Origin: Hungatella_A sp034142505
Lineage (GTDB): Bacteria; Bacillota; Clostridia; Lachnospirales; Lachnospiraceae
Length of the DNA stretch: 64,000 nucleotides
Reading direction: 5' to 3'
Assembly (NCBI GenBank): GCA_034142505.1
Contig: JAWZDV010000017.1
Location: 1-64,000 of the forward strand
Shown: piece after piece, positions 26,545-36,000 of the stretch
Layout: every line of letters begins with the position of its first letter
Numbering within the stretch: the first letter of the stretch is position 1
Notes under the pieces: model-generated
The model's input: only the letters and a program-made list of their open reading frames with translations
What the model was told of the DNA's origin: nothing
The model's database searches: none
Program-made: the position numbers and the translations under genes

Positions 26545-27537
26545 ATGGCGCAGAAATTAAACTTGGTAAAAGTGTTAAAGATTGCCTTTGGAAGTATGCT
26601 GGCGATCATGATCGCGGATGGACTGGGGCTTTCCTATGTGACGTCGGCGGGGGTGATTACTCTGCTCAGTATTCAGAACACGAAGCGGGAGACGGTTTTT
26701 GTCATGCTGAAGCGGATGGCGGCATTTTTAATAGCGGCAGCGCTTGCCTATGGCTGTTTTTCGCTGTTTGGGTATGCTCCCTGGGCGCTCGGGGTGTTTC
26801 TTCTGCTGTTTGTGGGTGTATGCCAGCTTTGCTCGTTTCAGGACGCCGTCGCCATGAACGCGGTGCTGGTGACTCATTTTTATGCGGAGAAATCCATGAG
26901 CTGGAGCTGGATTCAGAACGAAGTTTCCCTGCTGGTCATCGGAGCCGGAATCGGCGTGTTGTTAAATCTCTATATTCCGGACAACAGCGCCCTGATTCGC
27001 AGGGCACAGGCGGAGATTGAAGGAGCCATGAAAGGGATTCTGGGCCGGATGTCGTCGGTGCTGCTGCAGGAATCCAAGGCGGGATACGACGGAACCTGTT
27101 TTCTGGAGCTGGAGGCGCTGCTGGAACATGCTTACCAGGAGGCGGTGGCCAACCGGGATAACCGTCTGCTTAGCGATACGAAGTACTACCTCAATTATAT
27201 GAACATGCGCATGACGCAGACCCACATTCTCAAACGCATTTATGAAAATATCTGTCTCTTAAATGCGGTTCCGTCCCAGACTTATCCGGTGTCGGAATTT
27301 ATGGGCCAGATATCCGGCAGCTTCCGGGAAAGCAACAACGCGAAGATGCTGTTAAAACGGCTGGAGAAGTTAAAACTGGAGATGAAGCAGGAGGAACTTC
27401 CGGTAACCAGGGAGGAATTTGAAAACCGGGCGGTGCTGTACCGGATTTTATATGATCTGGAAGATTTTCTCATGGTGAAACGGCAGTTTGTAGAGGAACT
27501 GGGGGAGAAAGAAAAGCGGATGTACTGGACGGTATGA
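26545..27537 (+). CDS. Aromatic acid exporter family protein (ArAE_1/FUSC-like)
   Basis: A 330-residue protein with four to five membrane helices in the N-terminal 150 residues (IAFGSMLAIMIADGLGLSY, then SAGVITLLSIQNTKRET) and a helical cytoplasmic C-terminal domain from about 155. This matches the Gram-positive aromatic acid exporter pair ArAE_1 plus its C-terminal domain, relatives of E. coli AaeB. It may efflux aromatic or weak organic acids. GGGAGGAATGGGGG precedes the ATG. The gene has its own promoter with an operator-like palindrome. Confidence 0.8.
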   Translation: MAQKLNLVKVLKIAFGSMLAIMIADGLGLSYVTSAGVITLLSIQNTKRETVFVMLKRMAAFLIAAALAYGCFSLFGYAPWALGVFLLLFVGVCQLCSFQDAVAMNAVLVTHFYAEKSMSWSWIQNEVSLLVIGAGIGVLLNLYIPDNSALIRRAQAEIEGAMKGILGRMSSVLLQESKAGYDGTCFLELEALLEHAYQEAVANRDNRLLSDTKYYLNYMNMRMTQTHILKRIYENICLLNAVPSQTYPVSEFMGQISGSFRESNNAKMLLKRLEKLKLEMKQEELPVTREEFENRAVLYRILYDLEDFLMVKRQFVEELGEKEKRMYWTV

Positions 27538-27583
27538 AACAGCCATCCATCAACCATACTATCCATGAGGCAGGTGAGAGCAG

Positions 27584-27736
27584 ATGGATAAAGAAGAGCA
27601 GGAAAAAATGAATCAGAAAAAATCCAATGAGATGTTCAACAGCGTGACGGAAAAGGTCAAGCCGGAGAACCAGAACCAGACCCACAATTCCAGACGGGAA
27701 GGCATGGGGCCAAATACGAAACGGAAACCGGATTAG
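27584..27736 (+). CDS. Small hydrophilic protein, 50 residues
   Basis: A complete 50-residue frame starts at ATG 27584 behind GGCAGGTGAG and ends at a stop that lies in the stem of a perfect terminator. The product begins MDKEEQEKMNQKKSNEMF and ends TKRKPD. It is very charged and Asn/Gln-rich, with no cysteine or hydrophobic core, so it is probably disordered. It follows the exporter by 46 bases. I do not recognise a function; start signal, length and immediate terminator argue that it is real. Confidence 0.6.
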   Translation: MDKEEQEKMNQKKSNEMFNSVTEKVKPENQNQTHNSRREGMGPNTKRKPD

Positions 27737-27756
27737 CACCCGCAAGGGTGCTTTTT
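27735..27756 (+). terminator. Rho-independent terminator
   Basis: AGCACCC and GGGTGCT close on a GCAA tetraloop and are followed by five T. The stem overlaps the stop codon of the 50-residue protein gene. Confidence 0.85.
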
Positions 27757-27789
27757 CTGCGCCTTTTTTGGGAAAAAGCAACATTGAAC

Positions 27790-27818
27790 TTGCGTTACCC
27801 TCCACCCTGGGTTAAAAT
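27790..27818 (+). promoter_or_regulatory. nrdR promoter
   Basis: TTGCGT (27790-27795), a 17-base spacer and TAAAAT (27813-27818), 38 bases before the nrdR start. Confidence 0.5.
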
Positions 27819-27855
27819 GGACATAATCAAATGAGTTTTACAGGAGGAAAAAGTC

Positions 27856-28308
27856 GTGAAATGCCCATTTTGCAATGAAGACGATACGAAGGTAATCGAT
27901 TCCAGACCAGCCGATGACAACAGTTCCATCCGGAGACGCCGTCAGTGCGAGCGGTGCGGGAAGCGTTTTACCACCTATGAAAAGCTGGAAACCATGCCTC
28001 TTATGGTGATCAAGAAAGACAATTCCAGGGAGACCTATGACAGGGCCAAGATTGAAGCGGGTATCGTACATTCCTGCCACAAACGGCCGGTGTCAATCCA
28101 GCAGATTAACAGCATGATAGACGAGATTGAAAACCAGATTTTTAACATGGAGGAGAAAGAGGTGGAGACCTCCATCATCGGAGAACTGGTGATGACAAAG
28201 TTAAAAGAGGTGGACGAGGTCGCGTATGTGAGATTTGCTTCTGTGTACCGGGAATTCAAGGACGTGAATACCTTCATGGAAGAGATTGGTAAATTATTAA
28301 AGAAGTAA
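27856..28308 (+). CDS. nrdR: Transcriptional repressor NrdR
   Basis: A 150-residue protein of standard NrdR length. The zinc ribbon uses C3, C6, C31 and C34 (KCPFC and QCERCGKRF), and an ATP-cone follows (about 49-140, with KKDNSRETYDRAKI and ETSIIGELVM). NrdR binds NrdR boxes in ribonucleotide reductase promoters and represses them when the ATP-cone holds (d)ATP. A GTG lies nearby upstream but this frame starts at 27856 (GTG) behind CAGGAGG. No reductase gene is adjacent; yqeG and the shikimate genes follow. Confidence 0.95.
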   Translation: MKCPFCNEDDTKVIDSRPADDNSSIRRRRQCERCGKRFTTYEKLETMPLMVIKKDNSRETYDRAKIEAGIVHSCHKRPVSIQQINSMIDEIENQIFNMEEKEVETSIIGELVMTKLKEVDEVAYVRFASVYREFKDVNTFMEEIGKLLKK

Positions 28309-28318
28309 GGAAGACAGC

Positions 28319-28834
28319 ATGTTAGAACGATTTTATCCCAAACAGCAGGCAGACTCTGCTTATGAGATTCCCTATAAGGATTTATATGAGAGGGGCATCA
28401 GGGGCGTCATTTTTGACGTGGATAACACCCTGGTGCCCCACGGGGCGCCTGCGGATGACCGGGCGCTCCGGTTATTTACAGATTTTCACGAGATGGGCAT
28501 GAAGACCTGTCTGCTCTCAAACAATAAGGAGCCGAGGGTGGCTTCCTTTGCCGGACAGGTGGATTCGCTCTACATTTTCAAGGGCGGGAAGCCTGGCGTG
28601 AGAGGATACCGGCAGGCGATGGAGAAGATGGGGACGGACCGGGAGACCACGGTGTTTGTGGGCGACCAGTTGTTTACCGATGTGTACGGGGCCAACCGGG
28701 CCGGGCTGTACAGCTATCTGGTGAAACCCATTCACCCGAAGGAAGAAATACAGATTGTGATAAAACGATGGTTTGAGGCCATCGTCTTATATTTTTTCAG
28801 ACGGAAATGCGAGAGGGAGAAGAAGGAGTCATGA
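28319..28834 (+). CDS. YqeG-family HAD IIIA-type phosphatase
   Basis: A 171-residue HAD-superfamily hydrolase. The nucleophile motif FDVDNTLV is at about residues 34-41, with motif II LLSNN and the late acidic motif VFVGDQLFTD. Length and motifs match YqeG, a phosphatase family that includes phosphatidylglycerophosphatase-like enzymes. It is co-transcribed with nrdR upstream (10-base gap), and its stop overlaps the aroE start (ATGA), so translation is coupled with shikimate genes. Confidence 0.85.
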   Translation: MLERFYPKQQADSAYEIPYKDLYERGIRGVIFDVDNTLVPHGAPADDRALRLFTDFHEMGMKTCLLSNNKEPRVASFAGQVDSLYIFKGGKPGVRGYRQAMEKMGTDRETTVFVGDQLFTDVYGANRAGLYSYLVKPIHPKEEIQIVIKRWFEAIVLYFFRRKCEREKKES

Positions 28835-29718
28835 TAAGTGCAAAGGGCAGAGTGTGCGGAATTATAGCAAATCCGGTGGAACATTCCATGTCGCCGCTGA
28901 TGCAGAATTTTTATGGGCAGGAGACGGGCGTGGATTTTGCTTATATGCCGTTTAAGGTGTGGGAAGAGGATGTGGAGACGGCTGTCGCCGGAGCCTATGC
29001 ACTGAACATAGCGGGATTGAATGTGACGGTGCCGCACAAGCAGCGGGTGATGCCGTATCTGAAGGAGATCGACGAGGGGGCAAAGGCCATCGGGGCCGTC
29101 AATACGCTGGTCCGGGTGGACGGTGGTTACAAGGGCTACAATACGGACGCGGCCGGGCTGTGGCGGGCGATGCAGGAAGAGGGCATCGAGGTCAAAGGAC
29201 AGGACTGCATTCTCATCGGTGCCGGCGGGGCAGCCAAGGCGGCGGCCTATGTGCTGGCAAAGGAGGGGGCCAGAGTGGTCTATATTCTGAACCGGAATGC
29301 CAGCCGGGCGGAGAGTCTGGCCGGAGAGATGAACGAACGGTTTGGGCGGCAGGTGATGGTTCCTATGGCGCTTGAGGAGTATAACCGGCTTCCTTATGTG
29401 AAGAACGGATATCTTGCGGTGCAGGCCACCAGCGTGGGGATGCACACGGCTTCGGGTGACGGGACGGCGCCCATTGAGGATCATTATTTTTATTCCATGA
29501 TACATACGGGAATCGATATTATTTACACACCACTGAAGACGAAATTTATGTCTGGTGTGGAGGCGGCGGGCGGTAGGACGATGAATGGACTGACGATGCT
29601 GCTGTACCAGGGGATTGAGGCATTTGAGAAATGGAATCCTGAGGTGAGGGTGTCAAAGGAGACGGTGGAGAAGGCAAAGGAGCTGGTGATTGCCAGACTG
29701 GGAGGCTCGGGAGTTTAA
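28831..29718 (+). CDS. aroE: Shikimate dehydrogenase
   Basis: A 295-residue enzyme that reduces 3-dehydroshikimate to shikimate with NADPH in aromatic amino-acid synthesis. Substrate residues are seen in NPVEHSMSPLMQN and GLNVTVPHK (catalytic lysine), and the nucleotide loop in IGAGGAAKA. The ATG at 28831 is favoured by GAAGGAG a few bases before it; an in-frame ATG at 28807 lies inside yqeG. The kinase gene follows two bases after the stop. Confidence 0.93.
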   Translation: MISAKGRVCGIIANPVEHSMSPLMQNFYGQETGVDFAYMPFKVWEEDVETAVAGAYALNIAGLNVTVPHKQRVMPYLKEIDEGAKAIGAVNTLVRVDGGYKGYNTDAAGLWRAMQEEGIEVKGQDCILIGAGGAAKAAAYVLAKEGARVVYILNRNASRAESLAGEMNERFGRQVMVPMALEEYNRLPYVKNGYLAVQATSVGMHTASGDGTAPIEDHYFYSMIHTGIDIIYTPLKTKFMSGVEAAGGRTMNGLTMLLYQGIEAFEKWNPEVRVSKETVEKAKELVIARLGGSGV

Positions 29719-29719
29719 G

Positions 29720-30244
29720 ATGGACAGGCAGAATATTATATTAATCGGTTTTATGGGAGCGGGGAAGACCAGCGTGGGAGAAGCGCTGGCGGGACGTTTT
29801 CAGAAAATGCTGATTGACACGGACCGGATGATCGAAACAAAGGCAGGCATGACCATCTCAAAGATTTTTGAGACCCAGGGGGAAGCGGTGTTTCGCAGAC
29901 TGGAGACGGAAGTGCTGGAGCAGCTGATTGTGGAGGCGGAGGGTGAGATTATCTCCGTGGGAGGAGGACTTCCCCTGCGGGAGGAGAACCGGAAACTGCT
30001 TGGGAAGCTGGGATGCGTCATCTACTTAAGCGTGCGGCCGGAGACGGTGATGAGACGTCTGAAAGGCGACACCACGAGACCGCTGCTTCAGGGGGAGGAT
30101 GTGGCGTCAAAAGTCAATCATCTGCTGCAGACCCGCGGTCCCATCTATGAGATGGCGGCAGACCGGATCATCCCGGTGGACGAATGGAGTGTGGAACAGA
30201 TTGCGGATCAGATCGCAGATTGGATGGAGCCGGAAGCGCGGTGA
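29720..30244 (+). CDS. aroK: Shikimate kinase
   Basis: A 174-residue P-loop kinase that phosphorylates shikimate at O3. The Walker A motif GFMGAGKTSVG, the DTDRMIE substrate motif, SVGGGLPLR and the lid arginine region GDTTRPLL are all present. It starts one base after the aroE stop region, behind GGGAG. It shares the yqeG-aroE-aroK-aroQ run, a compact set of three shikimate-pathway steps. Confidence 0.93.
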   Translation: MDRQNIILIGFMGAGKTSVGEALAGRFQKMLIDTDRMIETKAGMTISKIFETQGEAVFRRLETEVLEQLIVEAEGEIISVGGGLPLREENRKLLGKLGCVIYLSVRPETVMRRLKGDTTRPLLQGEDVASKVNHLLQTRGPIYEMAADRIIPVDEWSVEQIADQIADWMEPEAR

Positions 30245-30299
30245 GTCCGAACGATATAAAAAGTCAAAGATTACGGGAAAAACAGGAGGTTGACATCAT

Positions 30300-30728
30300 A
30301 TGAAACTGCTGGTATTAAACGGCCCCAACATCAACTTTGTTGGTATCCGTGAAAAAGGAATCTATGGAACCGAAGACTATGCGTCCCTGGTATCCATGCT
30401 GGAAGCCAAAGCAAAAGCCGAAGGCCACGACATCGAAGTCTTCCAGAGCAACTACGAAGGCGCTCTCATCGACAAGCTCCAGGAGGCCTATCACACCGGT
30501 GTGGAAGCCATCATCATCAATCCAGGCGCGTTCACCCATTACAGTTACGCCGTCAGAGATGCCTTAGCCTCCCTGGAGATCCCCAAAATAGAGGTCCACA
30601 TCTCCAACGTCCACAAACGCGAAGAATTCCGCCACACCTCCGTCACCGCCCCGGTCTGCACCGGACAGGTGGTGGGACTCGGCCTGAAAGGATATGCTCT
30701 GGCCATGGATTTCCTGACTGGGAAATAG
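30300..30728 (+). CDS. aroQ: Type II 3-dehydroquinate dehydratase
   Basis: A 142-residue enzyme converting 3-dehydroquinate to 3-dehydroshikimate. The type II hallmarks are seen: LNGPNINFVGIREKGIYG at the start, SNYEGALID, NPGAFTHYSYAVRDAL and EVHISNVHKREEFRH. A canonical AAACAGGAGG precedes the ATG. Codon use in this gene leans to C-ending codons and differs slightly from aroK just upstream. It is the last shikimate gene of the run. Confidence 0.95.
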   Translation: MKLLVLNGPNINFVGIREKGIYGTEDYASLVSMLEAKAKAEGHDIEVFQSNYEGALIDKLQEAYHTGVEAIIINPGAFTHYSYAVRDALASLEIPKIEVHISNVHKREEFRHTSVTAPVCTGQVVGLGLKGYALAMDFLTGK

Positions 30729-30792
30729 AACTGTAAAAATCCTGTTTCAAAGAATAAATACGGGCGTTTGAGCAGATAATTGTAAAAAAAGG

Positions 30793-30821
30793 TTGAAAAT
30801 ACAAGGCTTATAGTATAGAAT
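30793..30821 (+). promoter_or_regulatory. efp promoter
   Basis: TTGAAA (30793-30798), a 17-base spacer and TAGAAT (30816-30821), about 50 bases before the efp start. Confidence 0.5.
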
Positions 30822-30870
30822 AAAAAGGATTAAGAGAATTTTCGAGAATTTCAAGGAGGAATATCAGTTT

Positions 30871-31428
30871 ATGATATCAGCGGGCGATTTTAGGAATGGT
30901 ATAACATTGGAGATTGAGGGTAACGTCTATCAGATTATGGAATTTCAGCATGTAAAACCTGGCAAGGGTGCTGCTTTCGTTAGAACAAAGATTAAGAACG
31001 TGATGAGTGGCGGCGTAGTGGAGAGAACATTCAGACCGACCGAGAAGTTCCCGGCAGCCAGAATTGATCGTGTGGACATGCAGTATCTGTATTCTGACGG
31101 CGATTTATTCCATTTCATGGATGTGAATACCTACGAGCAGGTTGCGTTGAATCAGGAAGCAATCGGCGATGCATTAAAGTTTGTGAAAGAGAATGAGATG
31201 GTGAAGATCTGTTCTTACAACGGCAATGTATTCTCTGTTGAGCCTCCGTTATTCGTAGAGCTGGAGATCACAGATACGGAGCCGGGCTTCAAGGGTGATA
31301 CCGCTCAGGGCGCTACCAAGCCGGCTGTTGTGGAGACAGGGGCAACAGTTTATGTACCGCTGTTTGTGGATCAGGGCGACAAGATTAAAATTGATACACG
31401 TACTGGCGAATATTTATCTAGAGTATAA
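30871..31428 (+). CDS. efp: Elongation factor P
   Basis: A 185-residue translation factor that relieves ribosome stalling at polyproline stretches. It has the three-barrel layout, with the modified-lysine loop KPGKGAAFVRTKIKN near residue 32 and the C-terminal signature GDTAQGATKPAVVETG. CAAGGAGGAATATC precedes the ATG. It has its own promoter and terminator. The proline-containing surface proteins downstream are the kind of targets that need EF-P, but that is a general remark and not evidence of linkage. Confidence 0.97.
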   Translation: MISAGDFRNGITLEIEGNVYQIMEFQHVKPGKGAAFVRTKIKNVMSGGVVERTFRPTEKFPAARIDRVDMQYLYSDGDLFHFMDVNTYEQVALNQEAIGDALKFVKENEMVKICSYNGNVFSVEPPLFVELEITDTEPGFKGDTAQGATKPAVVETGATVYVPLFVDQGDKIKIDTRTGEYLSRV

Positions 31429-31440
31429 GAACCATAAAAA

Positions 31441-31479
31441 AGAACCCGGGGTTGTATCGCTCCCCGGTGTTCTTTTTTT
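31441..31479 (+). terminator. efp terminator
   Basis: AGAACCCGGGG pairs with CCCCGGTGTTCT (31462-31473) with a small bulge, followed by seven T. Confidence 0.8.
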
Positions 31480-31548
31480 CTATGTAAGAATATGATAAAA
31501 ACGGACCATCAGAAAAGTCGATCGTCACGAGGAAAGGGAAGTGGGAAT

Positions 31549-32778
31549 ATGGAAGACAAAAAACCGCAGTCCATCCAGGTACATAAGATGACAGTGCAGA
31601 TGTTTGGCGGCTTTTCGATTGAGTATCAGGAAAGCCCGATTACGTTTGCGAGGAGCAGCAGTACAAAGTTTATCCAGCTGTTACAGATTTTACTGCTGAA
31701 TTATCCCCAGGGGGTCTCCAAGGAGCTGCTGATTGATTCCTTATATGACAGGGAATCTGGTATTAACAACAATAAAAATCTGAATAACGTGATCTACCGG
31801 GCCAAAAAGCAGTTTGTGGAGGCAGGGCTTCCCAGGGAAGATTACGTGGTTCTGGAAAATGGAATATGCCGGTGGAACAGCAGTTTTCCGGTGGAGGTAG
31901 ACGTTGTTAATTTTGAAAAGAAGGCGTCGGAAGCTCTGGGAGCAGAAGGGGTTTTAAGAAAGATTCTTTTAGAGGAAGCAGAACTTTTGTATACCGGGGA
32001 ATTGCTGCCGGCCTTCGCATCGGAGCTTTGGGTGATTGAGAAGCATATGAAGTGTAAAAAGCGCTATGAACAGATCGTACACGAACTGGGCGCTTATCTG
32101 AAAGAAGACGGGGAGTACAACCGGTTGCTTGCCTTGTACCGCAAAGCTGCGAAAATCTATCCCTATGATCAATGGCAGCAGGAGGAGATGGACTGTCTTG
32201 TTTCGATCAAAGATTATAAGGCGGCGCACAAGCTGTACCAGGATACGGTGCGCCTTTACTGTGAAGATTTAGGGATACTCCCGGGACAGGAGCGGGTCAA
32301 ATGGTTCCGCGAGATGGAACGCCAGATGATCAATCCTGTGGCGAGTTTTGAGGAGATCCAGGAAAATCTGAACAAAGGAGCGGCACACCAGGGGGCTTAC
32401 TACTGTCTGTATCCCAGCTTTTTGGACATTTGTCATCTGCTGGCCAGGGAGGAGGAGAGAATCGGCAAATCCATTTACCTGATGCTGATTCATTTAACAG
32501 GAGCCGGCGGAAAAGAGATCACAAATTTGGATAAACTGGAAACACAGATGGAGTTTTTGAAAGCTGTTATTAGAAATTCCTTCCGGCGGGGGGACCTGTT
32601 CACCACATACAGCAAGAGCCAGTATATCGTTGTGCTGATTGCCAACGATCAGTTAAATTGTGAAAGAGTATTTGAACGGTGCAGAAAACGGTGGGAACAG
32701 ACGGAAGGCGCCAGCGGAGAATTGAGCTACGCGGCAAAATCCTTAGTGAAAATGATCGATCTACAAATAAAGGAATAA
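31549..32778 (+). CDS. BTAD-domain transcriptional regulator
   Basis: A 409-residue regulator. Residues about 8-110 look like an OmpR/SARP-type winged helix (MFGGFSIEYQ, LLQILLLNYPQGVSKELLIDSLY). Residues 120-265 form a bacterial transcriptional activator domain of TPR-like helices, with PYDQWQQEEM. The last 110 residues (RGDLFTTYSKSQYIVVL) resemble a degenerate nucleotide-cyclase/GGDEF fold without the catalytic loop. The start at 31549 follows GGAAAGGGAAGTGGGA. It lies directly upstream of, and co-directional with, the pilus-like operon, with a terminator between, and may control it. Confidence 0.72.
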   Translation: MEDKKPQSIQVHKMTVQMFGGFSIEYQESPITFARSSSTKFIQLLQILLLNYPQGVSKELLIDSLYDRESGINNNKNLNNVIYRAKKQFVEAGLPREDYVVLENGICRWNSSFPVEVDVVNFEKKASEALGAEGVLRKILLEEAELLYTGELLPAFASELWVIEKHMKCKKRYEQIVHELGAYLKEDGEYNRLLALYRKAAKIYPYDQWQQEEMDCLVSIKDYKAAHKLYQDTVRLYCEDLGILPGQERVKWFREMERQMINPVASFEEIQENLNKGAAHQGAYYCLYPSFLDICHLLAREEERIGKSIYLMLIHLTGAGGKEITNLDKLETQMEFLKAVIRNSFRRGDLFTTYSKSQYIVVLIANDQLNCERVFERCRKRWEQTEGASGELSYAAKSLVKMIDLQIKE

Positions 32779-32802
32779 CCAGGCATTTCCTTGCCAAATT
32801 GG

Positions 32803-32838
32803 AAAGCTGCTGCAGAAAAATCTGCGGCGGCTTTTTTT
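32803..32838 (+). terminator. Terminator between the BTAD regulator and the pilus-like operon
   Basis: AAAGCTGCTGCAGA (32803-32816) pairs with TCTGCGGCGGCTTT (32821-32834) through several G-T pairs, followed by seven T. Confidence 0.75.
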
Positions 32839-33020
32839 AATGAAAATAATTGGAAAAATATGGCTGACGAGGTATTTCGCGAGGTAGTGCGTTTGTTAGA
32901 ATGTAATAATAAGAAGCATTATGATTTTTTTTAGATGACAGGGCGGCCATCAATCAGCGGGAAGAACAGGATGGCGGCATGAGATAAGGAAACATAGATG
33001 TTTTGTGCAGGGAGAAAAAG

Positions 33021-36000
33021 ATGGGGAAGGGATTAAAACGGATAATGCAGGAGATAAAATTTAAGAGGAGGCTGGCGGCCTTGCTGGCGGCTGTCATGGC
33101 GGTTCAGATTGTGTTTGGAAGTCTGGAGCCCATAAGCGCTTACGCCGATGACACGCTGCGTTATACGATTACCGTGAAGGAAGCTGAACTGTTAAGGGGC
33201 GCAGAAAAAGTGGCGGATGCCGGACCGGAGGAGATACCGGAGATCAAAGAGGACTGCCTTCCTTTTGCCGGTGAAACGCTGAGGGAAGAAGCCAGAAGCC
33301 AGCTGACCCAGTTTCTGATGGGAACGGCCATTGTGAAGCAGTACCCGTCTCTGGGGGATCACTGTGCCGCGATCGTTGCGGTCAGCGGAACAAATGACAA
33401 TTCGTTTGACGCTGACGGCGGCCGGGAAAGTGAGTCTTTAATCGAAAATATTGTATTTATCGGCTTGAATGGCAATGAAAAGAAGCCTTGTGAATTTACG
33501 CTGCAGATCACGGACGCGAAAGATATTGTTGTTTACTCCATGACCGTGGTTGGATATGCCCAGAGCGGGACTGCCGCCACAGCTTCAAAAGAGGATGGTC
33601 TCAATGTGGAAACCGCCACCAGTTCGAACGCGTCGGAAGAGCCGGAAACTGCTACCAGTTCCGATGCGTCGGAAGAGATAGAAACTGCCACCAGCTCCAA
33701 TGCGTCGGAAGAGATAGAACATACTGCCAGTTCTGATGTGTCAGAAGAACTGGAAACAGAATCACAGGAACCAAAAGCGGCGACGGCCTCCAATGCGGAA
33801 GCGGAATTGGAGGAGCCGGAGTTAACCGCATACACGGGTGCTGCGTTTGAAGAAACATTCCAGGAGGAGTTAGGAGAGTCGGAACTGGGTGGGCTGCTGA
33901 AGCGGAAAAGCAGAATTGCCACACCGGGGGAAGCCATGGCTGTCTATGAACTGGAGGAGGAAGGACCGTCCATGCTGGTGGAAGCCGGCGGAATTGGAGT
34001 GGCGGTTGCAAAGAACGGTACAAATGCCGGAGGAAAAGTGGCACAGGTTGATGTGTTTGCGTCGGAGGAGAGCGTGCCGTCCGGAGATCTTGTGATGTTT
34101 CATGCCGCCGCGGATTACAGCGTGATTGACGACCAGCTGCCTCCTATGGCGTATTTTACAATACAGTTTGAAGTAAAAGACCACAAGGGCCAGGACTATG
34201 AGGGAATCACCGGGCCGGAGAGTTCCGGCAGCGCTGTGGGTGTGGGAGATTTAAAAGGCGGCAAAAAAGAAGAATGGGAGGCCATTCGGAGCCGGCTGGA
34301 ATCAAATGGGAACCCGGAAGCGGCCGGAAAAGATGACTGGGTCATGGTGACAGAGGGAACCAATGCATTTTACTACTCTCCATCGGAAAAACTGGCGGTG
34401 TTCGGCATTGAGGGCGGCGGTACTGCCATCACGAATCTGCCTCTGTCCTTCCGGTTTCCGAACGGGGTTACCCCGGACGGCTCATCGATTACGGCGACGC
34501 CGGGGATTTTGAATAAACAGGAGCTTGAGGAGGCTTACAAAGGCGAAGGCCCTGGTGATGACTCCGTGCTGATCGAGGGTGATCCGGTTTCGATCACCAG
34601 CACGGCAGAGTTTTACTGGAAAAATGTTTCTAAAACCAGTTCTTCCAGTATGGGAAATTTGGCGGCAGGCACCGGAGTGAGCAATGAAATCGTGTATCAA
34701 TTATCCGGCCAAAAGGATTACAAAAAAGACACGGGACTGCTCTACACAAAAGAGTATACAGTGCGTGACGAGATGAGATTCGACGGCTTCTATCTGGATG
34801 TGAGTGGATATGAACTGAAAGAGCAGCAGGCGAAAAATGGTTCCTATTTGAAGGGAGAATGGGCCTTAACCAAGAACGGCAAAACTGTTACGAAGGTGCT
34901 TGGGCTTCGAATACCGGGCGAGAAAAATGATACGGGCATCGCGGCGCCAGTCTATGATAACAATGATCCGTCCACCAACCGGGTGATCGGATTCGACGTG
35001 ACCTATACGGTTCAAAATGATTCGTTAAACGGTCCGGCGGCCAAGGATTTGAATGATATCAGCAATAATACGTTAAATGTCTATTTTGGCCTAGGCAATA
35101 TGGTGAAAGCGGCCCGGGATATCATCGTTTTCGAAGAAAATGGCAGCCTGCCAAACATAAAAAATAAAGTGGATTTCGATGCATACTCCATCATGCATGA
35201 GGAAGGCCAGCCGGAGGAACCCAATGACGGTCTTACGAACCATCACAGCACGGCGCAGAAGAACCTAAGCACACAGGCCGGATATTCCATTACGAAGTCT
35301 GCATTTACGGACGAAGAGTGCAAAATAGCGGCAACAGGCAGCAACAAGGTCTTCGAACCAGGCTCCTGGGTCTACTATAAAATTACCGCCCAAAATAATA
35401 GTTATAGAGACGAGAAATTCCAGATTACAGATACCCTGCCGGATGGCCTGGATGCCGCCGGTGTGGAGACAATCAAAGTGACGGTCAATCAGACGGAACT
35501 AAGCGGCGGATCTGATCTGGACGTGAAGGCAGAAAACGGCGTCATGACATGGGATGAAATCTTGATACCGTCCGGCGGGAAGGCCGAGGTGGTCTTCAAA
35601 GCCCAGGTGAAATCAAAAGAGGAGTTCCTGAGCGGGGCTTTTGATACTACCTTATTAAACCGTGCGGAGTTGTTCCGTAGTGGAAATGACGGCAGCAGGG
35701 TCGGTTTTGGCGACGCCACTGTGTTTGTCAACTTGAATACTCTTCAGGAACAGGAATTGAGCTTTAACAAAGAGGTGAAAAGCGCGGATGGCAAGACTCC
35801 GGTTGTGGGCAGCCAGTTGATTTATACACTGAATGCATCCCTGAGCGCCGGTGTAAAGAATTCCCATTGGATCACCTTAAAAGATGAGTGGCCGTCAGAG
35901 GTTACCTTGAAAAAGATAACGAAAATTCCAGCGCAGACGACGATCACCATCACGGACAGAAACGGCAGTGTTTTAGATACATATGAAAATAACGGTTCTA

